Assembly (NCBI GenBank): GCA_900469965.1 | Contig: UBZP01000022.1 | Location: forward strand, 62,001-126,000 | Direction of reading: 5' to 3' | Origin: Hyphomicrobiales bacterium | GTDB lineage: Bacteria > Pseudomonadota > Alphaproteobacteria > Rhizobiales > Rhizobiaceae | Length of the DNA stretch: 64,000 nt | Shown: piece by piece, positions 37,235-46,103 of the stretch | Layout of the letters: each line of letters opens with the position of its first letter | Numbering within the stretch: the first letter of the stretch is position 1 | Program-made: the position numbers and the translations under genes | The notes under the pieces: model-generated | Told to the model about the DNA's origin: nothing | The model's input: the letters and a program-made list of their open reading frames with translations, nothing else | The model's database searches: none

Positions 37235-38148
37235 AGCGCGGCCGCTCCGCCTTCGGCCTCGTCCCGGCGCCAGGTGCCGGTCGCGGGATCGACGGTGCCG
37301 GACCACTCCCATTCGGCCGGCCCGGTCATGATCACGTGGTCGTCGCTCTCGCGCCACTCGATCTGTAGAGTGCCGCGATTCGGGCTGCTGGCGACGGTGA
37401 CGGCGACCTTGCGCCCCGTGCGCCCGGTGCGGGCGCCGCTGACGGCCGCGGCACAGGCGGCCGAACCGCAGGCGAGCGTCAGCCCGGCGCTGCGTTCCCA
37501 GGTACGGGTCGTCATCGACGAGCGCGAGGTGACCTCGGCCAGCGTGATGTTGGCCCGCTCGGGGAAGATCGGGTGGTTCTCGAGCAGGGGGCCGAAGCGG
37601 GCGAGATCGAAGGACATCACGTCGCGATCGACCCAGAAGACGGCGTGCGGATTGCCCATCGACACGGCCGACGGCGAATGCAGCACGGGATCGTCGATCG
37701 GGCCGATCTGCAGTTCGATGCGGCTGGTGTCGAAGAATTCCTCTGCCAGCGGGATCCTGTCCCAGGCGAAGACGGGCCTGCCCATGTCGACGGAGATCGT
37801 GCCGTCTTCGTGCTCCACCGCGTTCAGGATGCCGGCGACCGTCTGGAAGGCGAACGCCTTCTTGCCGGTCTCGGCGGCAAGCGCCTGGACGACGCAGCGC
37901 GTGCCGTTGCCGCAGGCCTGCGCCAGCGTGCCGTCGCAGTTGAGGATATCGATGAAGGCGTCGGTGCCGTCCGCCTTCGGATCGTGGATCGCCATGATCT
38001 GGTCGAAGACGGTCTCGGCATCGGCGGCGAGCGCGATCGCCGCCGCCGGCGTCACCCGGTCGGCGCGGCCGCGCATGTCGACGACCAGGATCTTGTTGCC
38101 AAGCCCGTTCATCTTCGCGAATGCGACAAGGTCTGCCATATTGCCCAT
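37231..38148 (-). CDS. dapF: Diaminopimelate epimerase
   Basis: A 305-residue DapF with both catalytic cysteines: Cys79 in ACGNGTRC and Cys227 in LACGSAAC. The [10 protein letters not shown]-terminal motif is also present. It makes meso-diaminopimelate for lysine and peptidoglycan. The first ATG (38148) is used here; the ATG three codons later (38139) gives [15 protein letters not shown] and is just as plausible. It starts the dapF-mtaB-ftsY-yciB run. Confidence 0.96.
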
Positions 38149-38232
38149 CCCGTCGGGCGCCGATTGCCCGTCTTCAGGCGTATATGGCGGAACTGCCGGA
38201 AAATTACCAGAGGCGTGCGGGCCTACCGGATC

Positions 38233-38823
38233 TCAGGCAAACGTCTCTTCCACCAGCGCATGCACCCGGTTGAAGGCGGCCTTGGCGCCTTCGGCGACCT
38301 TGAGCTCGTCCGCCTCCGACATGGGCAGGGCGTTGTAGGCGGAGACGAAGTTGCGCCAGTGCAGGCCGCGGCCGTCCGGATGGCCTGCAAGATGCCGTGC
38401 GCCGGCGTCTTCCGACAGGCCGAGCTTAATCGCCTCCTTCAGCAGGAAAGCGGCCCCGAGGTTGGATCCTTCGGCGACATAGACCCAGCCGAGCGCGGTC
38501 GGAAGGTCGAGCGCACCGTTGCGGCTTTCGATCGCGGCCGGCTCGTTGCCGGTGATGTCCCGGATGTCCTGCTTGATCGCCTGGAAGCGGCAGCGGTCGG
38601 CAAGGCCCGGCAACAGCCGGTTGAGCTCTGGCGCGGCATAGAGCGGGGCGACATCGGCATGGAAGCCGTGCTGCACGTCCAGAAACTGCGCATAGCGTTC
38701 CTTGCTCGCGAAAGGCTGGGCGGCCATGATCCGCTTGTCGAGACGGTCGTGCGTCGCATCCGTCATCGCCTTCAGGCGCTGGATCCGGGTGGCCGCGGCG
38801 GGATTGTCCAGTTCGATCTGCAT
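38233..38823 (-). CDS. Biliverdin-producing heme oxygenase
   Basis: A 196-residue protein of the bacterial heme oxygenase family. The proximal heme ligand is probably His25 in DATHDRLDKRIM, and the distal helix glycine-rich part is in GWVYVAEGSNLGAAFL. It would open heme to biliverdin, iron and CO for iron recovery or chromophore supply. The ATG at 38823 follows GGGGAAAG; a longer in-frame start at 38892 would overlap the upstream gene. No phytochrome or heme-uptake gene is adjacent, so its purpose here is open. Confidence 0.85.
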   Translation of the reverse strand: MQIELDNPAAATRIQRLKAMTDATHDRLDKRIMAAQPFASKERYAQFLDVQHGFHADVAPLYAAPELNRLLPGLADRCRFQAIKQDIRDITGNEPAAIESRNGALDLPTALGWVYVAEGSNLGAAFLLKEAIKLGLSEDAGARHLAGHPDGRGLHWRNFVSAYNALPMSEADELKVAEGAKAAFNRVHALVEETFA

Positions 38824-38878
38824 TTCTTTCCCCAAAAACTCATGAATTAACCTATCAAGCAAATGTGAGCGTCTTTCG

Positions 38879-39895
38879 TCAAGCCGGGACATCGAAGACT
38901 TCGCCGGAATGCATCGGCCGGAAGCGCCAGCGGGCCATGCCGCGGCGGTCGAGTGCCGCGTGCAGGGCCGCCAGCGGATCGCCGATCGCCTCGTCGGTCA
39001 GCTGGAACGTTCCCCAATGATGGCCGATCGCGAAATCCGCGCCGCAGAGCAGCATGCCCTCCACCGCCTCTTCCGGGTTCTGGTGCTGCGCCTTCATGAA
39101 CCAGCGCGGCTCGTAGGCGCCGACGGGCAGGTTGGCGAGCCGGAAGCCGCCATGCTTTTCCTTCGCCGCGCGGTAGTTCGCGCCGCCGTGGAAGCCGGTA
39201 TCGCCGACATGGTAGATCTTTCCGGCAGGCGTCGAGACGACGAAGGCGGCCCACAGCGCCATGCGCCGGTCGCGCGTGCCGCGGGCCGACCAGTGGTGGC
39301 AGGGCTCGCAATCGATGGCGATCCCGCCGTCCAGCGAAAGCCGGTCGCCCCAGTCCATCGTCGAAAAGCGGGCGCCGGGGATCACACGGCGGATGATCGT
39401 GTCGTTTCCGAGCGGGGTGACGATGCGCGGTGCGTGACGGGCCTGCAGCCGGCTCAGCGTGGCGAGATCGAGGTGGTCGTAGTGGTTGTGGGTGACGATG
39501 ACGATGTCGATCGGCGGCAGGTCGTCGAAGCGGACGCCCGGCGCCGCCACCCGCCTCGGCCCGGCGAAGGAAAACGGGCTGGCGCGTTGCGACCATACCG
39601 GATCGGTGAGGATGTTTAGGCCGGCGACCTGGATGAGCAGGGACGCGTGGCCGATCATGGTGACCCGCAGGCCATCGCCGCCCACGCGCTCGTCGGGCCG
39701 CACCGGCGCAAAGGGGCTCTCCGCGCGCTTCGGCCACCGCGCCCGGCCGCCGCCGAACTGCCAGCGCATTAAATCGCGAAGGCCGAGCGGCGTTTCCCCT
39801 TCGGGATTGAAGAACACCGTGCCGTCGAAATGATCGGAGACGGGTCCGTCATAGTAGGAGTTGCGTGGCCTGTTCTCGCGCGGCGTCTGTTTCAT
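38879..39895 (-). CDS. Metallo-beta-lactamase-fold hydrolase, NAPE-PLD/UlaG-like
   Basis: A 338-residue metal-dependent hydrolase. It has MIGHASLLIQVAGLNILTDP, the zinc motif THNHYDHLD, HVGDTGFHGG and IGHHWGTFQLTDEA, the order typical of N-acyl-phosphatidylethanolamine phospholipase D-like and UlaG-like members. The substrate is unknown. It starts at an ATG upstream of 312 bases shared with ffh, and ends 55 bases before the heme oxygenase gene. Confidence 0.83.
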   Translation of the reverse strand: MKQTPRENRPRNSYYDGPVSDHFDGTVFFNPEGETPLGLRDLMRWQFGGGRARWPKRAESPFAPVRPDERVGGDGLRVTMIGHASLLIQVAGLNILTDPVWSQRASPFSFAGPRRVAAPGVRFDDLPPIDIVIVTHNHYDHLDLATLSRLQARHAPRIVTPLGNDTIIRRVIPGARFSTMDWGDRLSLDGGIAIDCEPCHHWSARGTRDRRMALWAAFVVSTPAGKIYHVGDTGFHGGANYRAAKEKHGGFRLANLPVGAYEPRWFMKAQHQNPEEAVEGMLLCGADFAIGHHWGTFQLTDEAIGDPLAALHAALDRRGMARWRFRPMHSGEVFDVPA

Positions 39896-40207
39896 GCCGA
39901 ACCAATCAATGTTGCTGGACGCATGATCTGGGAGGTCGGCGCGTGCTTTGTAAGGGTTCCGGCCGGCTTTCGCGCATTTTCAGCCGCTATCCTTGACTTT
40001 GGCGCCGCTTTCCTGTTTATCCGCGCCATCTGCGACAAGTTCAGACACTTGAAGCCGCCGACCGGGACCCGAAAAGGTATAAAGAGATCCCGGAGGTCAA
40101 CACCCGACAGCGCGATGCGCCCTCGGGTGGTTTTCGGCTTTGCGTCTTGTTTTCGTCGCAGATAGCACCGACGTTTCCGGGGAGCCGGAAACAAGAAGGA
40201 AGACCCG
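39896..40207. other. Divergent control region between the hydrolase gene and ffh
   Basis: A possible ffh promoter is TTGACT (39993-39998), an 18-base spacer and TTTATC (40017-40022). The ffh leader then contains a strong two-part hairpin (40102-40128). I see no coding gene here. Confidence 0.4.
40102..40128 (+). promoter_or_regulatory. Leader hairpin upstream of ffh
   Basis: ACCCGA (40102-40107) pairs with TCGGGT (40123-40128), and inside it GCGC pairs with GCGC around a GAT loop. GGTTTTC follows, so it resembles an attenuator or weak terminator about 75 bases before the ffh ATG. Seen: the pairing and T-run; a regulatory role is inferred. Confidence 0.45.
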
Positions 40208-41761
40208 ATGTTTGAAACACTCCAGGACCGCCTTGGCGCCATCTTGAATGGGCTGACAGGCCGCGGTGCGCTCTCCGAGGCCGACGTCTCGGCGGCGCTG
40301 CGCGAGGTCCGCCGCGCGCTTCTGGAAGCGGACGTGGCGCTGGAAGTGGTGCGCTCCTTCACCGATGCCGTGCGCGAAAAGGCGGTCGGCGCGGAGATCC
40401 TGAAGTCGATCAAGCCCGGCCAGATGGTCGTCAAGATCGTCCATGACGAGCTGGTCTCCATGCTCGGCTCCGAGGGCGTGTCGATCGACCTGAACGCCGC
40501 CGCGCCCGTCGTCATCATGATGGTCGGCCTGCAGGGCTCGGGCAAGACGACGACGTCGGGCAAGATCGCCAATCGGCTGAAGACGCGCGACAAGAAGAAG
40601 GTCCTGCTGGCCTCGCTCGATACGCGCCGTCCGGCCGCCCAGGAGCAGCTGCGCCAGCTCGGCGTCCAGACCGGCATCGACACGCTGCCGATCATCGCCG
40701 GCCAGTCGCCGACCGATATCGCCGCGCGCGCCGTTCAGGCCGCGAGGCTCGGCGGCCACGACGTCGTCATCCTCGACACCGCCGGCCGCACGCATATCGA
40801 CGAGCCGCTGATGATCGAGATGGCGGAGATCAAGCGGAAGTCCAATCCGCACGAGATCCTGCTCGTCGCCGACGCGCTGACCGGCCAGGACGCGGTCAAC
40901 CTCGCCCGCAACTTCGACGATCGCGTCGGCATCACCGGCCTCGTCTTGACCCGCATGGACGGCGACGGCCGCGGCGGTGCGGCGCTTTCGATGCGGGCCG
41001 TCACCGGCAAGCCGATCAAGCTGATCGGCGTCGGCGAGAAGATGGGCGAACTGGAGGAATTCCATCCCCGCCGCGTCGCCGACCGCATCCTCGGCATGGG
41101 CGACATCGTCTCGCTCGTCGAGAAGGCGGCCGAGAACATCGACGCCGAAAAGGCGGCCGCGATGGCCGCCAAGATGGCGAAGGGCAAGTTCGACCTGAAC
41201 GACCTCGCCGACCAGCTCCGCCAGATGCAGAAGATGGGCGGCATGGGCGGCATCATGGGGCTGATGCCCGGCATGGCCGGCATGAAGGACAAGATGGCCG
41301 CGGCCGGCCTCGACGACAAAATGTTCGGTCGCCAGCTCGCCATCATCTCGTCGATGACCAAGGCCGAGCGCGCCAACCCCGACCTGCTCAAGCATTCGCG
41401 CAAGAAGCGCATCGCCGCCGGCTCCGGCACCGATGCCGCCGACATCAACAAGCTTCTGAAGATGCACCGCCAGATGGCCGACATGATGAAGATGATGGGC
41501 GGCAAGAAGGGCGGCATGATGAAGCAGATGATGGGCGGCCTTGCCGGCAAGATGGGGCTGGGCGGCCTCGGCGGCGGCATGGGTGGTATGGGCGGCATGC
41601 CCGACCTGTCGAAGCTCGACCCGAAGCAGCTCGAAGCGTTGCAGAAGCAGGCGGAAGCCGCGGGCCTGAAGCCGGGCGGCGGGCTTCCCGGCCTCGGCGG
41701 CAAGCTGCCCGGCCTTGGCGGCGGGTTCCCGGGCCTTCCCGGCCTGCCGAAGAAGAAGTGA
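40208..41761 (+). CDS. ffh: Signal recognition particle protein Ffh
   Basis: A 517-residue SRP54-type protein. N domain to about 95; GTPase domain with GLQGSGKTTTSGKIA (about residue 105), DTRRPAAQEQL, DTAGRTHID and TRMDGDGRGG; methionine-rich M domain (about 325-430) that binds signal sequences and 4.5S RNA. After the M domain comes a Gly/Met- then Gly/Leu/Pro-rich tail of roughly 85 residues ending in PKKK, longer than in E. coli. It works with FtsY, encoded 4 kb upstream on the other strand. An AAGAAGGAAG-type site precedes the ATG. Confidence 0.98.
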   Translation: MFETLQDRLGAILNGLTGRGALSEADVSAALREVRRALLEADVALEVVRSFTDAVREKAVGAEILKSIKPGQMVVKIVHDELVSMLGSEGVSIDLNAAAPVVIMMVGLQGSGKTTTSGKIANRLKTRDKKKVLLASLDTRRPAAQEQLRQLGVQTGIDTLPIIAGQSPTDIAARAVQAARLGGHDVVILDTAGRTHIDEPLMIEMAEIKRKSNPHEILLVADALTGQDAVNLARNFDDRVGITGLVLTRMDGDGRGGAALSMRAVTGKPIKLIGVGEKMGELEEFHPRRVADRILGMGDIVSLVEKAAENIDAEKAAAMAAKMAKGKFDLNDLADQLRQMQKMGGMGGIMGLMPGMAGMKDKMAAAGLDDKMFGRQLAIISSMTKAERANPDLLKHSRKKRIAAGSGTDAADINKLLKMHRQMADMMKMMGGKKGGMMKQMMGGLAGKMGLGGLGGGMGGMGGMPDLSKLDPKQLEALQKQAEAAGLKPGGGLPGLGGKLPGLGGGFPGLPGLPKKK

Positions 41762-41772
41762 GGTAGCGGGCG

Positions 41773-42096
41773 ATGACCGATCCCGAGATCAAGAAGCAGC
41801 TGGCCGAGTACCGCCAGTCGATCGACAACATCGACGCCGCCCTGGTGCATATCCTGGCCGAGCGCTTCCGCTGCACCAAGGCCGTCGGCGTGCTCAAGGC
41901 CGCCCACGATTTGCCGCCGGCGGACCCGGCGCGCGAGGAATACCAGATCGAACGTCTTCGCCGTCTGGCGAAGGACGCCAATCTGGATCCGGATTTCGCG
42001 GAGAAGTTCCTGAACTTCGTCATCCGCGAGGTGATCCGGCATCATGAAGCCATCGCCGCCGATTACAGCGGCTCCAACAACCAGCCTACCGCTTGA
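41773..42096 (+). CDS. Chorismate mutase (AroQ type)
   Basis: A 107-residue all-helical chorismate mutase: YRQSIDNIDAALVHILAERF is helix 1 with its conserved arginine, then K and V in CTKAVGVLKA, and REEYQIERLRRLAKD. It converts chorismate to prephenate for Phe and Tyr synthesis. It is a stand-alone domain with no fused dehydratase or dehydrogenase. It sits between ffh and rpsP, which is, from memory, the usual position in rhizobia. Confidence 0.93.
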   Translation: MTDPEIKKQLAEYRQSIDNIDAALVHILAERFRCTKAVGVLKAAHDLPPADPAREEYQIERLRRLAKDANLDPDFAEKFLNFVIREVIRHHEAIAADYSGSNNQPTA

Positions 42097-42134
42097 AGAC
42101 AAGCGGCCTCTGATTACGCTCAAGGAGAAATGAA

Positions 42135-42500
42135 ATGTCCCTGAAGATCCGTCTCGCCCGTGGTGGTTCCAAGAAGCGCCCGTACTACCAGATCGTCGTT
42201 GCCGACGCCCGTTCGCCCCGCGACGGCCGCTTCCTCGAGAAGGTCGGTTCCTGGAACCCGATGCTGGCCAAGGACGATGCCAAGCGCGTCGAGCTCAATG
42301 CCGAGCGCATCAAGGAATGGCTTGCCAAGGGCGCCCAGCCGACCGACCGTGTGCTGCGCTTCCTGAACGAAGCCGGCCTTGCCAAGCGCGACGCCCGCAA
42401 CAACCCGGAAAAGGCAAAGCCGGGCAAGAAGGCGCTCGAGCGCGTCGCCGAGAAGAAGCAGAAGGCCGAGGACGCTGCTGCTGCCGCTGCCGCCGAGTAA
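42135..42500 (+). CDS. rpsP: 30S ribosomal protein S16
   Basis: A 121-residue S16, with the canonical [20 protein letters not shown] at the N terminus. A Lys/Ala/Glu-rich tail after about residue 85 makes it longer than the roughly 82-residue E. coli protein, as usual in alphaproteobacteria. AAGGAG precedes the ATG. A strong hairpin terminator follows, before rimM. Confidence 0.97.
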   Translation: MSLKIRLARGGSKKRPYYQIVVADARSPRDGRFLEKVGSWNPMLAKDDAKRVELNAERIKEWLAKGAQPTDRVLRFLNEAGLAKRDARNNPEKAKPGKKALERVAEKKQKAEDAAAAAAAE

Positions 42501-42522
42501 TCCCGGCGCAGCAAAATTCGGG

Positions 42523-42556
42523 CGGGCGGCGTGTCTCATGCCGCCCGTTTTCGTTT
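42523..42556 (+). terminator. Rho-independent terminator between rpsP and rimM
   Basis: CGGGCGGC (42523-42530), 9-base loop, GCCGCCCG (42540-42547) form a perfect 8-base stem followed by TTTTCGTTT. It lies 22 bases after the rpsP stop and 44 before rimM, so it probably lowers expression of rimM and trmD relative to S16. Confidence 0.85.
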
Positions 42557-42599
42557 GGGGTATTCTTTGTCTGACTGTTTTTGACCGCGGGCCGGATCG

Positions 42600-43172
42600 A
42601 TGAGCAAACTTCAAAATCCCGTGCTGATGGGCACGATCGGCGCAGCGCAGGGCCTGCGCGGCGAAGTCCGCGTCAAGAGCTATACGCTCGATCCCGTTTC
42701 GCTCGGCGACTACGGCAACCTTCACAGCGAGGATGGCCGGGTCTTCGAGGTGCTGGAGATCCGCGAGCAGAAGGAGATGGCGATCGTCCGCTTTCGCGGC
42801 GTGAACGACCGCACCGCGGCCGAGGCGCTGCGGGGCCTGGATCTCTATATCGAACGTGACAAGCTGCCGGACGAGGAACTGGACGACGACGAGTTCTTCT
42901 ACGCCGATCTCGAAGGGCTGGAGGCGGTCGATGCCACCGGGCGCAGCCACGGCACGGTCAGCGGCATCTTCGATTTCGGCGCCGGCGACCTTCTGGAGCT
43001 GAAAGGGCCTGGCAAGCGGCCGGTGCTCATTCCCTTCTCCGAGACCGCCGTGATCGAGATCGATCTGGAGAACGGGCGGCTGCTGATCGATCCGGTCGCC
43101 GCCGGGCTCGAAGGCGGCGACGAGGAGGGACCGGGCAGCCGCAAGCGCCGCCCGCCGCGCGAGGGGGAGTGA
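42600..43172 (+). CDS. rimM: Ribosome maturation factor RimM
   Basis: A 190-residue RimM. The N-terminal beta-barrel has [19 protein letters not shown]; the PRC-barrel domain has [14 protein letters not shown]-like residues ([14 protein letters not shown]) and [23 protein letters not shown]. It helps assemble the 30S head around S19. It ends one base before the trmD start, so the two are coupled. Confidence 0.96.
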   Translation: MSKLQNPVLMGTIGAAQGLRGEVRVKSYTLDPVSLGDYGNLHSEDGRVFEVLEIREQKEMAIVRFRGVNDRTAAEALRGLDLYIERDKLPDEELDDDEFFYADLEGLEAVDATGRSHGTVSGIFDFGAGDLLELKGPGKRPVLIPFSETAVIEIDLENGRLLIDPVAAGLEGGDEEGPGSRKRRPPREGE

Positions 43173-43173
43173 C

Positions 43174-43872
43174 GTGGCTTTCCGCGCCACCATCCTGACG
43201 CTCTACCCGGAGATGTTTCCGGGCTTTCTCGGACAGTCCCTGTCCGGCAAGGCGCTTTTGCGCGGCGACTGGTCGCTCGAGACCGTCCAGATCCGCGATT
43301 TCGCCACCGATCGGCATCGGACGGTGGACGATACGCCGGCCGGCGGCGGTGCCGGCATGGTGCTCAAGCCCGACGTGCTCGCACAGGCGATCGACCAGGC
43401 TTCGCCGGAAGGGGACGCACGTCCGCGGCTGCTGATGAGCCCGCGTGGCCGGCCGCTGACGCAGCAGCGGGTGCGTGCGCTTGCCGCGGGCGAGGGTGCG
43501 GTCATCGTCTGCGGCCGGTTCGAGGGCGTGGACCAGCGGGTGATCGATGCGCGCGGGCTCGAGGAGGTCTCGATCGGCGACTATATCCTCTCCGGCGGCG
43601 AGCCGGCGGCGATGATCCTGCTCGACGCGATCGTCCGCATCCTTCCCGGGGTGATGGGCAACGTGCTCTCCGGCGTTCACGAGAGTTTCGAGGGCGGGCT
43701 GCTGGAGCATCCGCACTATACCCGGCCGCAGGTGTGGGAGGGCCGGGAGATCCCGGCGGTGCTGACCTCGGGACACCACGGCGAAATCGAGAAATGGCGG
43801 CTGGCGGAGGCGCGACGGCTGACCGAGGAGCGTCGCCCGGACCTGCTCGGCCCTCAGCCCGAAACGAAATAG
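43174..43872 (+). CDS. trmD: tRNA (guanine-N1-)-methyltransferase
   Basis: A 232-residue TrmD, methylating G37 of tRNAs and so preventing frameshifts. The SAM-binding trefoil knot shows in [13 protein letters not shown] and the catalytic region in [17 protein letters not shown]. The GTG start at 43174 has GAGGGGGAG upstream. Its last 19 bases overlap the convergent TauE-like gene. Unlike the E. coli order, rplS does not follow directly. Confidence 0.97.
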   Translation: MAFRATILTLYPEMFPGFLGQSLSGKALLRGDWSLETVQIRDFATDRHRTVDDTPAGGGAGMVLKPDVLAQAIDQASPEGDARPRLLMSPRGRPLTQQRVRALAAGEGAVIVCGRFEGVDQRVIDARGLEEVSIGDYILSGGEPAAMILLDAIVRILPGVMGNVLSGVHESFEGGLLEHPHYTRPQVWEGREIPAVLTSGHHGEIEKWRLAEARRLTEERRPDLLGPQPETK

Positions 43873-44600
43873 TAGACCGTCAGCAGCGCCCCGACCGCGA
43901 CGACGAGGGCGCGGATGACGGTCTGCGGGACGCGGCGGGCGACCCAGACGCCGGAATAGCCGCCAATCGCGCCGGCGGGGATCATCACCGCCGCCTGCGG
44001 CCAGCCGACCACCTTGCCGCTGGCGAAGATGACGATGGCGACGGCGGCGATCACCATGGCGAGGAAATTCTTCAGCGCGTTCAGGCGATGATAGTCTCCG
44101 CCCTTGGAGAGGCCGAGGACGGCAAGGGTCATGATGCCCATGCCGGCGCCGAAGAAGCCGCCATAGATCGAGGTCGCGAACTGGCCGACGAGCCCGAGCG
44201 GGCCGAGCGGCTGCTCGGCATGCAGGTGCTTCGGCTTCAGGAGCGGACCGGCGGCGAAGACCGCAGTGGCGCCGAGAAGCAGCCAGGGCACGAGCGCGCG
44301 AAAGCCCGGGTTGGACATGGAGAGCAAAAGCAGCGCGCCCGCGAGCCCGCCGACCAGCGACAGGGCGCCGACGACGAGCGCCTCCTTCCAGTCGGAGCGG
44401 ATCTCGCGCCGGTAGGCGAGCGCGGAGGTGACATAGCCGGGGAACTGGGTGATCGAGGAGGTGGCGTTGGCGACGATCGGCGGCAGGCCGGTCAGCGTCA
44501 TGGCGCCGAAGGTGAGGAAGGTGCCGCCGCCGGCGATCGCATTGACCACGCCGGACAGGAAGCCCGCGACGAAAAGAATGGCGGCATCGACGATCGACAT
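43854..44600 (-). CDS. TauE/SafE-family membrane permease
   Basis: A 248-residue membrane protein with about eight hydrophobic segments and the duplicated family motifs [20 protein letters not shown] and [16 protein letters not shown]. The family exports sulfite, sulfonates or similar organic anions; the substrate is not clear. It is inverted between trmD and rplS, overlapping the trmD 3' end by 19 bases, and diverges from rplS. Confidence 0.88.
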   Translation of the reverse strand: MSIVDAAILFVAGFLSGVVNAIAGGGTFLTFGAMTLTGLPPIVANATSSITQFPGYVTSALAYRREIRSDWKEALVVGALSLVGGLAGALLLLSMSNPGFRALVPWLLLGATAVFAAGPLLKPKHLHAEQPLGPLGLVGQFATSIYGGFFGAGMGIMTLAVLGLSKGGDYHRLNALKNFLAMVIAAVAIVIFASGKVVGWPQAAVMIPAGAIGGYSGVWVARRVPQTVIRALVVAVGALLTVYYFVSG

Positions 44601-44903
44601 GCTCTCTCCCCCGGGGGGCAGCCCGACGAGCCGCCTGTTCCTCCGGAAGCGCTGATATCGTCCGCCGCGCCGCGCTGCAATCCTCCAAAAGCCGCAAGGG
44701 CCAACGATTTATCGCGCCGCAAGGGATGACAAGGGTCGAGGAATGGTGTATTGGCCCGCTCGGTTTTGGGATCGTCCCGGAAAGCCGCAAGCAAAGAATG
44801 GCGAATCCGCTCCTGTCCGGCAACGGACATCTCCCCGAGGTTTTCACCCAAGGGACAAGGTCGAGCGCTCTGGCTGTTTCAGAAGAACGTAAAGGTTAGA
44901 CCG
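44601..44903. other. Control region between the TauE-like gene and rplS
   Basis: A possible rplS promoter is ATGACA (44726-44731), 17 bases, TATTGG (44749-44754). A 6-base hairpin with a GCAA tetraloop lies in the leader (TGTCCG at 44814-44819, CGGACA at 44824-44829). No gene is seen. Confidence 0.35.
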
Positions 44904-45440
44904 ATGAACATCATTGAGCAGCTCGAGGCCGAACAGGCCGCAAAGATCGCCGCCAAGCGCACCCTTCCCGAATTCTCCCCGGGCGACACGCTGCGCGTCA
45001 ACGTCCGCGTGACGGAAGGCAGCCGTACCCGCGTGCAGGCCTATGAAGGCGTCTGCATCGCCCGCTCCGGCGGCGGCCTGAACGAGAGCTTCACCGTTCG
45101 CAAGATCTCCTACGGCGAAGGCGTCGAGCGCGTATTCCCCATCTTCTCGCCGCTCGTCGAGAGCGTCGAAGTCGTCCGCCGCGGTAAGGTCCGCCGCGCC
45201 AAGCTCTACTACCTGCGCGATCGTCGCGGCAAGTCGGCTCGTATCGTCGAGAACACCGGCACCCGCGCCCGCAAGCTGAACGACGCCGAGCGTCAGGCTG
45301 TCGCCGAGGAAAAGGCACGTCTTGAGGCCGAGAAGGTCGCAGCCGCACAGGCGCTCGCCGCCGAAAAGGCAGCCGCCGAGGCCGCGGAAGCCAAGGCAGC
45401 CGAAGAGGCAGCAAAGAACGCTGAAGCAGCGGCAGAATAA
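44904..45440 (+). CDS. rplS: 50S ribosomal protein L19
   Basis: A 178-residue L19. The first 120 residues are the conserved protein ([60 protein letters not shown]). The rest is an Ala/Glu/Lys-rich, probably helical extension common in alphaproteobacteria. AAAGG precedes the ATG. It forms its own transcription unit, ended by a strong terminator. Confidence 0.97.
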   Translation: MNIIEQLEAEQAAKIAAKRTLPEFSPGDTLRVNVRVTEGSRTRVQAYEGVCIARSGGGLNESFTVRKISYGEGVERVFPIFSPLVESVEVVRRGKVRRAKLYYLRDRRGKSARIVENTGTRARKLNDAERQAVAEEKARLEAEKVAAAQALAAEKAAAEAAEAKAAEEAAKNAEAAAE

Positions 45441-45467
45441 GTTCCCGGTCCCATCGGATTGACGAAG

Positions 45468-45491
45468 AGGCGGCTCTCGGGCCGCCTTTTT
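45468..45491 (+). terminator. Rho-independent terminator of rplS
   Basis: GGCGGC, loop TCTCGG, GCCGCC (45469-45486) followed by TTTTT. It starts 28 bases after the rplS stop codon. Its T-run ends nine bases before the stop of the convergent small gene. Confidence 0.92.
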
Positions 45492-45499
45492 GCTGTCTG

Positions 45500-45865
45500 C
45501 TACCTGCTGACCGTCTGCTGCGCTGCGGAAAAAGCCCCTCTAGCGAATAGGCCGCCCGCCGGCAGCGGTATGCCAATCCATATCAGCAGGAGAATGCCGG
45601 TCGCGGCGCGAAGCCAGGCGTTCCGGCGGGGCTGCGAGATATCGATTGATCGCAGGATGGCCTGGGCGTCACCCGCTTGCGATGCAGGGACACGGAGCTC
45701 GATCCCTCCGAGCGCCGTGACGTGGTGCCATGCAACAGATGCATGGTGATAAGAGTGTGGCAGCACGAAAATGCCGGCCGCCCTCAGGATCGAGATGGCC
45801 AAGGCTGCTGAGTCCGGGCCGTAAGCCCAGCCTGCAGTTACAAAATCCCGCGCCTCCAAGGGCAT
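45500..45865 (-). CDS. Small membrane protein with DUF2007-like N-terminal domain
   Basis: A 121-residue protein. The first 75 residues ([50 protein letters not shown]) have the layout of DUF2007-type putative signal-transducing domains: a beta-alpha-beta unit where another molecule's residue may bind. One membrane segment follows ([19 protein letters not shown]). Function is unknown; the domain call is by eye. The ATG at 45865 has GGAG five bases upstream, and a TATAAT hexamer lies at 45917-45922 on the minus strand. Surrounding DNA is less GC-rich than the neighbours. The long in-frame extension upstream (to 46216) overlaps the next gene and is rejected. Confidence 0.65.
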   Translation of the reverse strand: MPLEARDFVTAGWAYGPDSAALAISILRAAGIFVLPHSYHHASVAWHHVTALGGIELRVPASQAGDAQAILRSIDISQPRRNAWLRAATGILLLIWIGIPLPAGGLFARGAFSAAQQTVSR

Positions 45866-46103
45866 GCCAACTCCGATACCGCACGAGGAAATGCCAGCCA
45901 CTGCATTTGCTTGGATATTATATTCCTCCAACTGCTGTCGTACAGCGTGCGCGCTGGAAGAATGCCACTGGAAGTGCATTTCTGGTGGAGATGGTTGGAA
46001 GGGTCGGATTTTTCGCCCATGGAGTGACCGGGGCACATTCAAGCTTGCCAGCCCCGATTGTTCTGTGACACGTTTCGCGTGCCACAATTTCTGGAGCATT
46101 TCG

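Noticed and set aside
40060-40140. Hairpins before ffh considered as the SRP RNA gene
   Set aside because: The conserved GGAA tetraloop and asymmetric-loop sequences of 4.5S RNA are absent.
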